From JAXHTH01 sp034211115 (lineage in GTDB: Bacteria; Planctomycetota; Phycisphaerae; Phycisphaerales; SM1A02): DNA of 40,250 nucleotides. The notes under the pieces are model-generated. The model was not told the origin of the DNA and made no database searches. It worked only from the letters and a program-made list of their open reading frames with translations. The stretch spans positions 1 to 40,250 of the forward strand of contig JAXHTH010000333.1 of NCBI GenBank assembly GCA_034211115.1, read 5' to 3'. Below, one piece after another: positions 9,017-17,927 of this stretch. Position 1 is the first letter of the stretch, and the number at the start of each line of letters is the position of its first letter. Both the position numbers and the translations under genes were made by a program.

Positions 9017-10267
9017 TCACGCCTCGGCGTCGGGGCCGCCGTCCTCCCGCGGGCCGACGATCCAGCGCGGCGCATCATCGCGGCACATCGCCTGCGCGAG
9101 TGGATCATCGCGGCGATCGGGCTCGATCGCCAGGGCGAGCACGCCGAGCGTCGGCCCCGGATCGAACGTGACCAGGCCCGCATCGAAGCCCAGCGCCGTG
9201 GCGCCGTTGATCGTAGCCATCCGCAGCAAGGTGCGGGGATCGATGCCGTCCCGGCGTGAGAGGAGCCGCATGTCGTCGAGCACGCTGATGCGATCGGGCG
9301 TGTCGAGGCAGAGCCGCCCGTCCGTGCCCAGGGCGACGTTGACGCCCGCATCGAGCATCGATCGGTATCGGTGCGGCTCGCGCCCGCCCTGCGGATGGCC
9401 GAAGTAGGTGCTGGCGCGCGGACAATACGCGACGGTCAGCCCCCACCGACGGAGCATCGGCAGGTGGCGCGACTCGACGTAGTTGAGATGAGCGGCGAGG
9501 AGCGGTACCGCGGCCAGCGATTCGGCGAGCGCGTCGATCGGGTGCTCTGCACGCCCGCGGATGGTCTCATCCCAGACGCCGAGGCGGATGAGCAGGTCGG
9601 CCAGCGGGCCGTCGCCGTTGCCGACGAAGCGGAGTTCCTCGAGGGTCTCGGCGAGATGGGTCGCCAGGGGGCGTTGCAGGCTCGCCGCCGCCCGGTAGAC
9701 GTCCTCGCCGCAGGAATACGGGGCGTGGGGTTGGAGCCCCAGCCTGACGCCGTTCTCCTCGGCCGGGATCTGCTCGACCGCGCGGCGAAGGGTCTGGATC
9801 GCCTTTGGCTGCCGGCGGCCGATCCCGAACACCTCCAGAAAGCTCACGCCGGGCAGGCCGGCCCGGCGCAGCTCCCGGAGGGGGATGCGCGAGCCGACGC
9901 CGGCGATGTCGCCCACCAGGGCCACGCCCCCGGCCCGGGAGAGGGCGATCCCCTTCCGGACGGACGCGGCGATCTCCGCCTCCCCCGTCGCCCGCCGGCG
10001 GCGCAGGGCTTCGGCCCAGTCGACGAACGACCCGTCGCACGCAACGGGGTCGATGTGGCTCAAGTCCAGATGGCAGTGGGCGTTAACGAGGCCCGGAACG
10101 AGCACGGAGCGGGGTGTCTCCACGACCCGGACGTCCGCCGGTCGGCCGATGGCCTGGGGAGAGCCGGCGGCGACGATCTGCCCGCCCTCGACGAGCAGCG
10201 CGCCCGGGGCGGCACGGATGCGGTCGGCATCGACGATCATCGCCGCGCTGATCAGGGTTCGTTTCAC
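9017..10267 (-). CDS. Amidohydrolase, SAH/MTA deaminase-like
   Basis: A 416-residue metal-dependent hydrolase of the amidohydrolase superfamily. Metal and catalytic residues are visible: His64 and His66 (NAHCHLDLS), His181 (PHAPYS), His204 with Glu207 (THLAET) and Asp316 (GTDGRL). The arrangement fits the branch that contains S-adenosylhomocysteine/methylthioadenosine deaminases, chlorohydrolases and aminodeoxyfutalosine deaminase. The last would serve futalosine-type menaquinone synthesis, but no other gene of that pathway is in the window, so the substrate stays open. The ATG at 10267 begins MKRTLISAAMIV, the expected first strand of the small beta domain. It is divergent from the OmpA-type gene and co-directional with the glycosylase. 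Confidence 0.85.
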   Translation of the reverse strand: MKRTLISAAMIVDADRIRAAPGALLVEGGQIVAAGSPQAIGRPADVRVVETPRSVLVPGLVNAHCHLDLSHIDPVACDGSFVDWAEALRRRRATGEAEIAASVRKGIALSRAGGVALVGDIAGVGSRIPLRELRRAGLPGVSFLEVFGIGRRQPKAIQTLRRAVEQIPAEENGVRLGLQPHAPYSCGEDVYRAAASLQRPLATHLAETLEELRFVGNGDGPLADLLIRLGVWDETIRGRAEHPIDALAESLAAVPLLAAHLNYVESRHLPMLRRWGLTVAYCPRASTYFGHPQGGREPHRYRSMLDAGVNVALGTDGRLCLDTPDRISVLDDMRLLSRRDGIDPRTLLRMATINGATALGFDAGLVTFDPGPTLGVLALAIEPDRRDDPLAQAMCRDDAPRWIVGPREDGGPDAEA

Positions 10268-10457
10268 GGTTCGCCGTGCTCCTCATCGGGTGGCGGCAAG
10301 CGCACTCGGGCGTCAGCTCGCACCAGCCCGCGTCAACTTCTCCACCACTCGTCCGCAAAGCGCCGGGCGCCGGTAGCATACGTCGTCTCGGCCGATACAC
10401 TAGCCGCCCGGTGTGTTCACACGGTCTTTGCGTTCTCTTGTCTGGAGGATTACTCCC
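10268..10457. other. Divergent promoter region
   Basis: 190 bases separate the amidohydrolase (minus) and OmpA-type (plus) starts, so both promoters should be here. A TACACT hexamer at 10396-10401 is the only -10-like element noted for the plus gene, without a matching -35. GGAGG at 10443-10447 is the ribosome binding site that fixes the plus-strand start at 10458. Confidence 0.4.
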
Positions 10458-11324
10458 ATGCGACGTGTCGCGTGCCTGACCCGCTGCGCTCTTCTCCTGC
10501 CCCTGCCGATCCTCGCCGTGGGATGCGTGCCGCAGGAGCGTTACGACAGCCTGCTGACCGCCAACCGGTCGCTTCAGGAGCAGCTCGTGTCGGCGGAGGA
10601 CGAGCGGGACGAAGCCCGGGCCAACCTCCAGGCGGTGCAGGATCGGCTGGCCAGGGTGAATCGTTCCTATGACGCCCTTCAGAGCCGCTACAACGATCTG
10701 AGCGGCGCCTTCGACCAACTCGAGGGTGAGAACGACGAGTACCTGAGGCGAATCGCCCAACTGGAAATCGGGCCCCTGCCGGTCGACGTGGAGACGGCTC
10801 TGGACGAGCTGGCCGCGGCCCATCCGGACCTGCTCACGTTCGACGCCCGCCGCGGCATGCTGCGCTTCTCCAGCGATTTCACCTTCGATCTGGGTTCGGT
10901 GGAGCTGAAAGAGGATGCCGCGTCGACCATCCGCGCCCTCGCGCAGATTCTCAACGATGCGGAAGCGCAGGGCCTTGAGGTGCATATCGTGGGCCACACG
11001 GACGACGTGCGGATCGGCCGGCCGGAGACGCGCCGGCACCATCCCACGAACATGCACCTTTCGGTGCACCGGGCCATCGCGGTGCGGGACGCCCTCACCA
11101 ACTCCGGGGTTGATCCCCTGCGGTTCCAGGTGGCGGGATACGGCCCGTTCCGGCCGGTGGTGCCCAACGGTCCGCGCGGGGCGGCGGAAAACCGGCGCGT
11201 CGAGATCTTTTTGACCGCCATGCCGGCCCTCGACGTCCGCCTCTCCAGCTCCCCCGAGCAATCACCGCCGGCCGAGGCCTCCAGCGCCGCCGCGGAGGAA
11301 CGACCGGATGAGCCAATGAAGTGA
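10458..11324 (+). CDS. OmpA/Pal-type peptidoglycan-binding lipoprotein
   Basis: A 288-residue envelope protein. The N-terminus is a signal sequence with a lipobox-like end (LPILAVGC, Cys23), suggesting lipid anchoring. Residues about 27-110 form a coiled coil (RSLQEQLVSAEDERDEARAN and onward). The C-terminal OmpA-like domain (about 150-262) has the peptidoglycan-binding features GHTDD, LSVHRAIAVRDAL, GYGPFRPV and ENRRVEI. The combination of coiled coil and OmpA domain also resembles MotB-type proteins, but the lipobox argues against a flagellar stator. GGAGG eleven bases before ATG 10458 decides the start over the in-frame ATG at 10413. The last 25 residues are disordered and acidic. Role: tethering the outer envelope to the cell wall. 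Confidence 0.88.
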   Translation: MRRVACLTRCALLLPLPILAVGCVPQERYDSLLTANRSLQEQLVSAEDERDEARANLQAVQDRLARVNRSYDALQSRYNDLSGAFDQLEGENDEYLRRIAQLEIGPLPVDVETALDELAAAHPDLLTFDARRGMLRFSSDFTFDLGSVELKEDAASTIRALAQILNDAEAQGLEVHIVGHTDDVRIGRPETRRHHPTNMHLSVHRAIAVRDALTNSGVDPLRFQVAGYGPFRPVVPNGPRGAAENRRVEIFLTAMPALDVRLSSSPEQSPPAEASSAAAEERPDEPMK

Positions 11325-11629
11325 CCGCGGAGACAATCGGACCGGAAGCTACGGATGCCCTGTCATCGATCGCAGCGTCGCAGGTCGGGCGGAATCGGTG
11401 TGGACGGACGCCTCGAATTGCAGGCGCCCGGCCGGCGCGGGGATCGCGTTAAGCTTCGGTCAATCCCCTGTTTTTTGGAGTCAAAGCCTCGGCGCCGGAC
11501 CTACGCTGCCCCGCGCAGGAGAGCCGCGGCCGGGCTGATGCCGCCTCTGCGCCCCGCGCCGGGACGGCGCGCGGCTCGGCGTTGTCGGCCGCTTCTAATC
11601 GAGAAAAGGTGAAGAAGGAGTAAGAAAGC
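11325..11629. other. Gene-free region before the lamin-tail protein
   Basis: About 305 bases. A short frame at 11355-11612 is Arg-rich with no recognisable domain and I do not call it. AAGGAG before 11630 is the ribosome binding site of the next gene. No convincing promoter or terminator was found. Confidence 0.5.
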
Positions 11630-14047
11630 ATGCGAAGAGCAACCATCCTCGGACTGTCGCTGGCTCTGGGCCTCTCGGCCCACGCGTCGGCGGGCCTGGT
11701 CATCTCGGGTGTGATCGACGGGCCGCTCACCGGCGGCCTGCCCAAGGGCGTGGAGCTGTACGTGCTCAGCGACATCGACGATCTGAGCCTCTACGGCCTC
11801 GGATCGGCCAACAACGGCGGCGGCTCGGACGGTGAGGAGTTCGTCTTTCCCGCCGATACCGCCCTCGCCGGGGACTTCATCTACGTCGCCACCGAAGTCG
11901 ATGGCTTCACCGAGTGGTTCGGCTTCGCCCCGGACTACACCAGCGGAGCGATGGCGATCAACGGCGATGATGCCGTCGAGCTGTTCATGAACGGCGAGGT
12001 CATCGACGTCTTCGGCGAGATCGACGTGGATGGCACCGGGCAGCCCTGGGAGTATGCCGACGGCTGGGCCTACCGCGTGGATGAGACCGGGCCCGACGGC
12101 TCCATGTTCATGCTCGAGAACTGGTACTTCAGCGGCCCCGACGCCCTCGACGGCGAGACGAGCAACGACACCGCGCAGACGCCCTTCCCCACTGCGACGT
12201 ACCTCCCCTTCGCCGACCCCAACGATATTGACGGCGACGGGATCCCCAACGATGAAGACAACTGCCCGGAGGATTTCAACCCCGACCAGGAGGACATGGA
12301 CGGGGACGGCCTCGGCGATGTCTGTGATCCCGACATCGACGGCGACGGTGTCCTCAACGAGGACGACAACTGCCCCTACACCTTCAACCCCGGCCAGGAA
12401 GACAGCGACGGCGACGGCATCGGCGATGCCTGCGACACCACCTGGGTGATCAACGAGATCCTCGCCGATCCGCCCCCGGATGAAGAGGGCGATGCCAACG
12501 GCGACGGCATCCGCGACGGCTCCGAAGACGAGTTCATCGAGCTTTACAACGACACCGGCGAGCTGGCCGACATCAGCGGCTGGTACATCGAGGACGCCGT
12601 CGCGATCCGGCACATCTTCCCCGCGCAAACCCTCGTCGAGTCCGAGTGCGTGATCATCGTCTTCGGCGGCGGCACGCCCACCGGCTTCTTCGGCGGCGCC
12701 GTGGTGCAGACCGCCTCCGAAGGCTTCCTCGGTTTCAACAACTCCGGCGACACCATCACCCTCTATGACGACCAGGGTGTCGAGGTCGTCAGCTACCAGT
12801 ACGGCGGCGAGGGCGGCCAGGACGAGTCGCTGACCCGCGATCCGGACATCGTCGGTCCCGAGCCGCTCGTGCTCCACAGCACCGCCCAGGGCGCGGTGGG
12901 CGTCTTCTCACCCGGAACCCTCGTGGACGGCTCCTCTTTCCCCGGCTGCCCCGGCGGGGAGGACAGCGACGGCGATGGCATCCCCGATGACTTCGACAAC
13001 TGCCCCGACAACTTCAACCCCGACCAGGAAGACTGCGACGGCGACGGCGTGGGCGACGTCTGCACCATTGCCGACTGCCCCGGCGATCCCTGGTGCAGCG
13101 ACTGCAACGAGAACGCCATCCCCGACGGCTGCGACATCGACGACGGGTTCAGCCAGGACTGCAACTTCAACGGCATTCCCGACGAGTGCGACCTCGCCAA
13201 CGGCGTGCTCCACGACGACAACGAGAACGGCTATCCCGACGAGTGCGAGATCGATCCGCCCGACAACCTCGTCATCAACGAGATCCGCATCGACGAGCCG
13301 GGCGATGACGTCGACGAGTACTTCGAACTCAAGGGCGATCCCATGACCTCCCTGCTCCAGATGCGTTACCTCGTCATCGGCGACGGCGCGCCCGAGGACG
13401 GCAGCGGCGTGATCGAGGAGGTCGTCAACCTCGACGACTGGATGATCCAGAACGACGGGTACTTCGTCGCCGCCGAGGACACCTACAGCCTCGGCAACAT
13501 CATCGATGACGTGGATCTGATCCTGAGCGGCGAGAACAACGAGCTGAACTTCGAGGGTTCCGACAACGTGACCCACGTGCTGGTGGCCAACTTCTTCGGA
13601 CAGCGGGGCCAGGATCTCGACGTCGATGACGACGGCGAGTTCGACGGCGGCTTCGTCCCCTGGCTGCACACCATCGACATCGTCGCCCTCGTCGAGAACC
13701 TCGACGAGCCCCCGGACGGCACGGAATGGTGGTACGGCGACGTGACCGTCGGTCCCGACGGGCCGTACGTGCCCGGGCACGTCTACCGCTGCGAGCCGGA
13801 CGGCACGTGGCTCATCGGCCCCTTCGATCCCGCCGAGGGACTGGACACCGTACACTCGGTCAATCCCGACTGCCCCGAGCCGGAGTGCCCCTGGGACTTC
13901 GACGGCGACGGCGTGGTCAACACCTCCGACCTGCTGTTCCTGCTCGGCGCGTGGGGGACCCCCGACGGCGATGTGAACGACGACGGGACGACCGACACCG
14001 CCGACCTGCTGGAGCTGCTGGGCAACTGGGGCGACTGCCCGGCGTGA
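11630..14047 (+). CDS. Exported lamin-tail / thrombospondin type 3 protein with dockerin-like C-terminus
   Basis: An 805-residue secreted protein with a signal peptide (residues 1-22, cleaved near HASAG). A lamin-tail-like beta domain (about 24-195, LVISGVIDG...KGVELYVLS) is followed by thrombospondin type 3-like calcium repeats (about 199-262, DIDGDGIPNDEDNCPEDFNP). A second lamin-tail domain is at about 269-440 (WVINEILAD, DEFIELYND, ISGWYIED). More calcium repeats (about 446-540, ending NENGYPDECE) and a third lamin-tail-like domain (about 545-740, LVINEIRID, DEYFELKG) follow. The last 50 residues are a GC-type dockerin-like tail with two D-x-D-G-D loops and LLFLLGAWG / LLELLGNWG. Composition is very acidic. 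It probably lies on the cell surface or is released, binding calcium. A strong terminator follows. Confidence 0.87.
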   Translation: MRRATILGLSLALGLSAHASAGLVISGVIDGPLTGGLPKGVELYVLSDIDDLSLYGLGSANNGGGSDGEEFVFPADTALAGDFIYVATEVDGFTEWFGFAPDYTSGAMAINGDDAVELFMNGEVIDVFGEIDVDGTGQPWEYADGWAYRVDETGPDGSMFMLENWYFSGPDALDGETSNDTAQTPFPTATYLPFADPNDIDGDGIPNDEDNCPEDFNPDQEDMDGDGLGDVCDPDIDGDGVLNEDDNCPYTFNPGQEDSDGDGIGDACDTTWVINEILADPPPDEEGDANGDGIRDGSEDEFIELYNDTGELADISGWYIEDAVAIRHIFPAQTLVESECVIIVFGGGTPTGFFGGAVVQTASEGFLGFNNSGDTITLYDDQGVEVVSYQYGGEGGQDESLTRDPDIVGPEPLVLHSTAQGAVGVFSPGTLVDGSSFPGCPGGEDSDGDGIPDDFDNCPDNFNPDQEDCDGDGVGDVCTIADCPGDPWCSDCNENAIPDGCDIDDGFSQDCNFNGIPDECDLANGVLHDDNENGYPDECEIDPPDNLVINEIRIDEPGDDVDEYFELKGDPMTSLLQMRYLVIGDGAPEDGSGVIEEVVNLDDWMIQNDGYFVAAEDTYSLGNIIDDVDLILSGENNELNFEGSDNVTHVLVANFFGQRGQDLDVDDDGEFDGGFVPWLHTIDIVALVENLDEPPDGTEWWYGDVTVGPDGPYVPGHVYRCEPDGTWLIGPFDPAEGLDTVHSVNPDCPEPECPWDFDGDGVVNTSDLLFLLGAWGTPDGDVNDDGTTDTADLLELLGNWGDCPA

Positions 14048-14088
14048 ACCCGCAGGCGGCAGATGCCCCTCAGGTGAGACTCTGATCG

Positions 14089-14118
14089 AGCCCCGGCACG
14101 TGAGTGCCGGGGCTTTTT
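14089..14118 (+). terminator. Intrinsic terminator
   Basis: A perfect 11-bp stem (AGCCCCGGCAC at 14089-14099, GTGCCGGGGCT at 14104-14114) with loop GTGA and a following TTTT. It lies 42 bases after the stop of the lamin-tail/dockerin gene, and is the cleanest terminator in the window. Confidence 0.92.
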
Positions 14119-14169
14119 CGTGGCGCGGCGGTGACGATGGCGCATCGCGGCGCGGTATCCTCCCCGCTC

Positions 14170-15006
14170 ATGGGCCTGGCCCTCAACGCCATCTCACAGC
14201 TCGGGCTGGCGATCCTCCTTGCGGTGGCCGATTTCGGGCGTTTCACCCGCTTCGCCGCCGCCGTCGCGGAGTGGCTGCTGTTGCATCCCGCCCGCTGGCT
14301 GAAGTGGCGGCTGCTGGGCCCGCAGTTCTTCGCGGTCGGGGTGGCGACGATTCCCGTCGTCGCCCTCACCGGCGCCTTCATCGGCATGGTCCTGGCCTTG
14401 GAGAGCTTCCAGCAGTTCGAAGCGATCGGGCAGGAAGGGCGCCTGGGGGGCATCATCAACATCTCCGTCACCAAGCAGATCGGGCCCGTCCTCGCCGCGG
14501 TCATGGTCGCCGGGCGCGTCGGCTGCGCGCTCGCGGCCGAGCTGGGCACGATGCGGGTGACCGAGCAGCTCGACGCGATGCGGGCCATGGCCGCCGATCC
14601 CATCCTGTATCTCGTCGTGCCCCGCTTCGTCGCCTGCGTGGTCATGACACCGATCCTGACGATCTACTCCGACATTCTCGGCGTGTGGGGCGGGTGGCTG
14701 ATCACGGTTCAGTTCTACGGCGTGTCGCCCTACGAATTCTGGGACTTCACCGCCTACTTCATCAACTGGTGGGAGCCCACCTCGGGGCTCATCAAGAGCG
14801 TGTTCTTCGGCGGGTGCATCGGCCTCATCGCCTGCTACAAGGGGTTCAACTGCCGGGCGGGCGCGTCCGGGGTCGGCCGTGCGGCGACGGAGGCCTTCGT
14901 CGTCAGCTTCCTCGCCATCATCGTCATCAACCTTGTCCTCGCCCAGGTCCTCAACACGATCGGGGAGTTGTTCATCACGGATGCCGGCGGCAGCGCCGTG
15001 GGCTGA
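14170..15006 (+). CDS. MlaE-type ABC transporter permease
   Basis: A 278-residue inner-membrane permease of the MlaE family, which in Gram-negative bacteria moves phospholipids or other lipids between the membranes together with an ATPase (MlaF) and an MCE substrate-binding protein (MlaD). Hallmarks: PVVALTGAFIGMVLALESF, the conserved block GPVLAAVMVAGRVGCALAAELGTMRVTEQLDAMRAMA, and about five membrane segments to ANVIN-like VINLVLAQVL near the end. The frame is open back to a GTG at 14104, inside the terminator stem, so that start is unlikely. ATG 14170 fits the family's N-terminus, with ATG 14137 as an alternative; neither has a clear ribosome binding site. The ATPase and MCE partners are not in the window, which is unusual for an mla operon. 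Confidence 0.9.
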   Translation: MGLALNAISQLGLAILLAVADFGRFTRFAAAVAEWLLLHPARWLKWRLLGPQFFAVGVATIPVVALTGAFIGMVLALESFQQFEAIGQEGRLGGIINISVTKQIGPVLAAVMVAGRVGCALAAELGTMRVTEQLDAMRAMAADPILYLVVPRFVACVVMTPILTIYSDILGVWGGWLITVQFYGVSPYEFWDFTAYFINWWEPTSGLIKSVFFGGCIGLIACYKGFNCRAGASGVGRAATEAFVVSFLAIIVINLVLAQVLNTIGELFITDAGGSAVG

Positions 15007-15168
15007 GCCGGGCACACCCGGCGAAACCGGCGGGGCGCCGCAACGCGAGCCGGGGCGGCGGATTGGCCGCGGCGGGCCGGTTTCCTACGATTGACCGATG
15101 AGCGGCGGATTCGGGCCGGAATCCGCCCGAAGATCGACGCGCCGGCGTCTCTGGGCAGGAGGCCCCCC

Positions 15169-16449
15169 ATGTCCAGCCTGCTTCCCGCGCTCACCGGATT
15201 GCTGCTGCTCGCCCCGCCCTCGGGCCCGCTGCAGCGCGTCGAGCCGCGCGTGCATGACGTGCGCTACGAGGTGACGCTGCACGGCGATCTGGACGTGCGC
15301 GACACGCCGATCCTCATGCCGCTGCTGCTCAGCGGTGCGTTCAACCGCGTCGAGGCCGGTTCCGTGCGGGGCCGGCTCTGGCTGGGCGGGCGGCCGGACA
15401 ACGCCCTTCCCCAACGCTTCCGCGTCCGGGGGGGCTCGTCCGCCGAGGAGGGTTTCCCGTTCGGAACGCACACGGCCGTGCTGCCCGTCGCGGAGTTCCG
15501 GGGCGAGCGCGTGCGCTGGGACGTCGCCTGCCGCGTGCAGTCCTGGTCGAGCCGGATCGACGACCGGTGGGCGGGGCGCCTGACCTGGCCGCGTCCGCTG
15601 CCGCGCGAGCTCGTGGAAGGCGAGGGGCGCGAGCGGCCGTGGCCGCGCGACTGGCCGGAGGAAGCGCGGGAAGCGCTTCGGCCCCAGCCGTTCATCGAGT
15701 CGGATGACCCCATCTTCGCGCAGGCGGTGCGGGAGGTGATGGGCGATCGCCTGCCGCTGACGCCGCCCTACTTCGCGGCCAAGGAACTCGTTCGATACTG
15801 CGTGGAGAAGATCAACGTGGGGCGCGGGGCGACGTACCACCACGATCCGCGCGTGCCCGACGCGCGCGATCCATGGCAGGTCGCCGGATCGGGAGTGGGC
15901 GGGGGGAAGGTGATCGTCGGCATGCAGGTGATGGGAGCGAGCCGGACGGTCCGTCATTTCAACAGCGGCGGCCCGATGCCCGGTCCCGATCGCCCCGGCG
16001 AGCCGCCCAGCCCCCACGACCTCGTCTGCGTGTGCGTCGCGACGCTGCGCGCGGCGGGGATCCCCGCCCGGCCCGTCATCGGCGTGCAGGAGAGCCGGTG
16101 GGGCCGCAACGCGGAGAACAGCGACGCGGCGGAGATCGTCAGTTGGGCCGAGTTCTACCTCCCCGGCGCCGGCTGGGTTCCTTTCGATCCCATGGCCATG
16201 CGGGGCAAGGCGCTGATCAACCGCCGCGTGCACGATCCCTGGCCGGAGTTCGGGTCGCTGGACGATCTCAACCGCCGCATTCCACTCGCCTATCACTTCG
16301 TTCCCCCCGGGGCGCGGATCGCGCCGGACATCCCCGCCCTCTGGGGATGGGGCGCCGGCGGGCGGACACGGATGACCTGGGCCGACCAGTACATCTATAT
16401 CAGCATCATCTCGCGCGGGCGGGCCACGCCCGGCGGACCCCAGCGTTGA
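15169..16449 (+). CDS. Transglutaminase-fold protein, probably catalytically altered
   Basis: A 426-residue protein with a hydrophobic N-terminus (SSLLPALTGLLLLAPPSG), probably a signal peptide. The N-terminal half is a beta-rich domain (about 25-200). The transglutaminase-like core spans about 205-380. The segments VATLRAAGIPARPVIGV and WAEFYLPGAGWVPFDPMAM match the family closely. Aligned by eye, the position of the catalytic Cys (eight residues before VATL) is Pro, and the His before AWAE in active members is Val in IVSWAEF; the Asp of FDP remains. Two Cys at CVC are close but displaced by several residues. I therefore expect a changed or absent activity. ATG 15169 is preceded by AGGAGG. 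The MlaE-type gene ends 162 bases upstream; a functional link is not shown. Confidence 0.8.
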   Translation: MSSLLPALTGLLLLAPPSGPLQRVEPRVHDVRYEVTLHGDLDVRDTPILMPLLLSGAFNRVEAGSVRGRLWLGGRPDNALPQRFRVRGGSSAEEGFPFGTHTAVLPVAEFRGERVRWDVACRVQSWSSRIDDRWAGRLTWPRPLPRELVEGEGRERPWPRDWPEEAREALRPQPFIESDDPIFAQAVREVMGDRLPLTPPYFAAKELVRYCVEKINVGRGATYHHDPRVPDARDPWQVAGSGVGGGKVIVGMQVMGASRTVRHFNSGGPMPGPDRPGEPPSPHDLVCVCVATLRAAGIPARPVIGVQESRWGRNAENSDAAEIVSWAEFYLPGAGWVPFDPMAMRGKALINRRVHDPWPEFGSLDDLNRRIPLAYHFVPPGARIAPDIPALWGWGAGGRTRMTWADQYIYISIISRGRATPGGPQR

Positions 16450-16516
16450 GGACGCGCGGGGATCACCACCCCGATCGGGCGCGTCGACGGCGCCGGCGGG
16501 GCGCCTCACGCGGGCA

Positions 16517-17491
16517 CTACGATCCGGTTTCACCTTCCGCGATCGCGACCGGGGCTTCGTCGATGCCCTCTTCGTGGCTCTTCTTCCCCTGCACGCTCAA
16601 CATGAGCACGGCTCCGAGGACGGCCACGCATCCCCCGAGCCATTGCCAGCCGGTGAGGATCTCACGAAACAGGAACAAGGACCCGATGGCGACCGCGAAG
16701 GGGTGAAGCTGGAGCACGCCGGCGGAGACGGCCACGCCCAGCCGGGCGATGCTCATGTAGTACAGCACGTGCCCGAGGGCGATGCCGATGACCGAGGACA
16801 GCAGCAGCATGGGAAGCTGCCAGCCGGGCAGGCGAACCGCCTCGAGGCCCGCGTCCCGCCCGATGACGAGCATCAGCAGGACCATGGCCGCGCCGGTGTA
16901 AAGGCAGATGGTGGCGAAGGCGAGGATCGAGTTCACGCCGTGCATGAACTTGCGCACCGCCAGGCCGTAGCCGGCGAAGCCCGCCCCGGCACAGACCGCG
17001 AGAATGATGCCCCACGCGTGCGCGCCGCGCAACGGCTCATCACCGAGGAGGACGGCGCCGGCGGTGCCGAGCATCAGGGCCAGCGTGCCCAGCAGGTACC
17101 CCGGGGACTTCACGATCGGGCGCTCCACCGGAAAGAGCAGGTACGCCCCGACGGCGACGAAGACCATCTGCCCCCGCAGGCCGAAGGTGATCAGGCCCGG
17201 GTCGATTTTGTAATGCGCGACCACGAAGGCGATCTGGCCGGCGCTGTTGATGAGGCCGGGCACGAGCGCGGCCCGCCACAGGCCCCGGGGCAGGCGGCGG
17301 CGCCAGGCCCCGACGACCAGCACCGGCGCCCAGAGCAGGGCGCTGAAGCCGTAGCGCCAGCCGTTGCTCGTCCAGGCGTCGATGGAGTGGGCGAAGTGCT
17401 TGACGAAGAGCGGCACGCTCGCCCAGCAGAGGAGGGTGAGGACGATGGTCAGGATGCCGACCCCCCTCGGGGCGGACGCGGGTTCGTTCAT
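16517..17491 (-). CDS. EamA-type (drug/metabolite transporter) permease
   Basis: A 324-residue inner-membrane protein with about ten transmembrane helices in two EamA repeats. The first starts at LTLLCWASVPLFVKHF (about residues 17-32) and the second near AHAWGIILAVCAGAGFAGYG. The family pattern is clear in the last helices (GVAVSAGVLQLHPFAVAIG, then WLGGCVAVLGAVLML). Members export small metabolites or act on nucleotide sugars and amino acids; the substrate cannot be told here. I chose ATG 17491; the open frame upstream is low-complexity. It is convergent with the transglutaminase-fold gene (67-base gap). A short charged tail ends the protein. Confidence 0.88.
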   Translation of the reverse strand: MNEPASAPRGVGILTIVLTLLCWASVPLFVKHFAHSIDAWTSNGWRYGFSALLWAPVLVVGAWRRRLPRGLWRAALVPGLINSAGQIAFVVAHYKIDPGLITFGLRGQMVFVAVGAYLLFPVERPIVKSPGYLLGTLALMLGTAGAVLLGDEPLRGAHAWGIILAVCAGAGFAGYGLAVRKFMHGVNSILAFATICLYTGAAMVLLMLVIGRDAGLEAVRLPGWQLPMLLLSSVIGIALGHVLYYMSIARLGVAVSAGVLQLHPFAVAIGSLFLFREILTGWQWLGGCVAVLGAVLMLSVQGKKSHEEGIDEAPVAIAEGETGS

Positions 17492-17927
17492 GGTGGGAGA
17501 AGGTATAGGCCCGGGGGCGGCGCCTCGCCAGTGGGGGTCCGTTCCGTGCCGCCGGGCCGCGCTCCGCGTCGAGGCGTGACGGTGTCGGCGGGCGGGGCCC
17601 GAATCAAGTGCGAAAGGTCCACTGGTTGTCGCGCCGGGTGCGGCCGTTCCATGCCGGGCCGTCATGTAACAAGAGGCGTTCGAGGAAGTCTGGGTAAGGT
17701 GGAGCGGCGCGGCGAGGCGGTTGCTAAATCTCGCGCCCTGAACGGTTTGTTCCGGTAATCTCCAGTTCGGGGGCTTGACAAGCGCTCCGTGTTCTGGTCT
17801 GCTCTGGGCTGCCCAGACGGGAGGGGTGGATCGGATGTTCCCTCACACATCGCATTTGGGTGTCCATATGCTCGCAGCGCCATGCGTTGCGGGGCTTTGC
17901 CGTGGGCGTAAACAGGAGAGTAGGAAA
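17492..17927. other. Gene-free region upstream of the 1506-aa exported protein
   Basis: 436 bases between divergent genes. TTGACA at 17775-17780 is a perfect -35 hexamer but no good -10 follows at the normal distance. The plus-strand gene has AGGAGA and TAGGAAA before ATG 17928. Nothing else was recognised. Confidence 0.45.

Noticed and set aside
11355..11612. Small Arg-rich frame before the lamin-tail gene
   Set aside because: No ribosome binding site, composition of random high-GC translation, no known motif.
14104..14169. Upstream GTG/ATG starts for the MlaE-type permease
   Set aside because: The GTG at 14104 is within the right arm of a strong terminator, and the added residues do not resemble the family's N-terminus; the ATG at 14137 remains possible.
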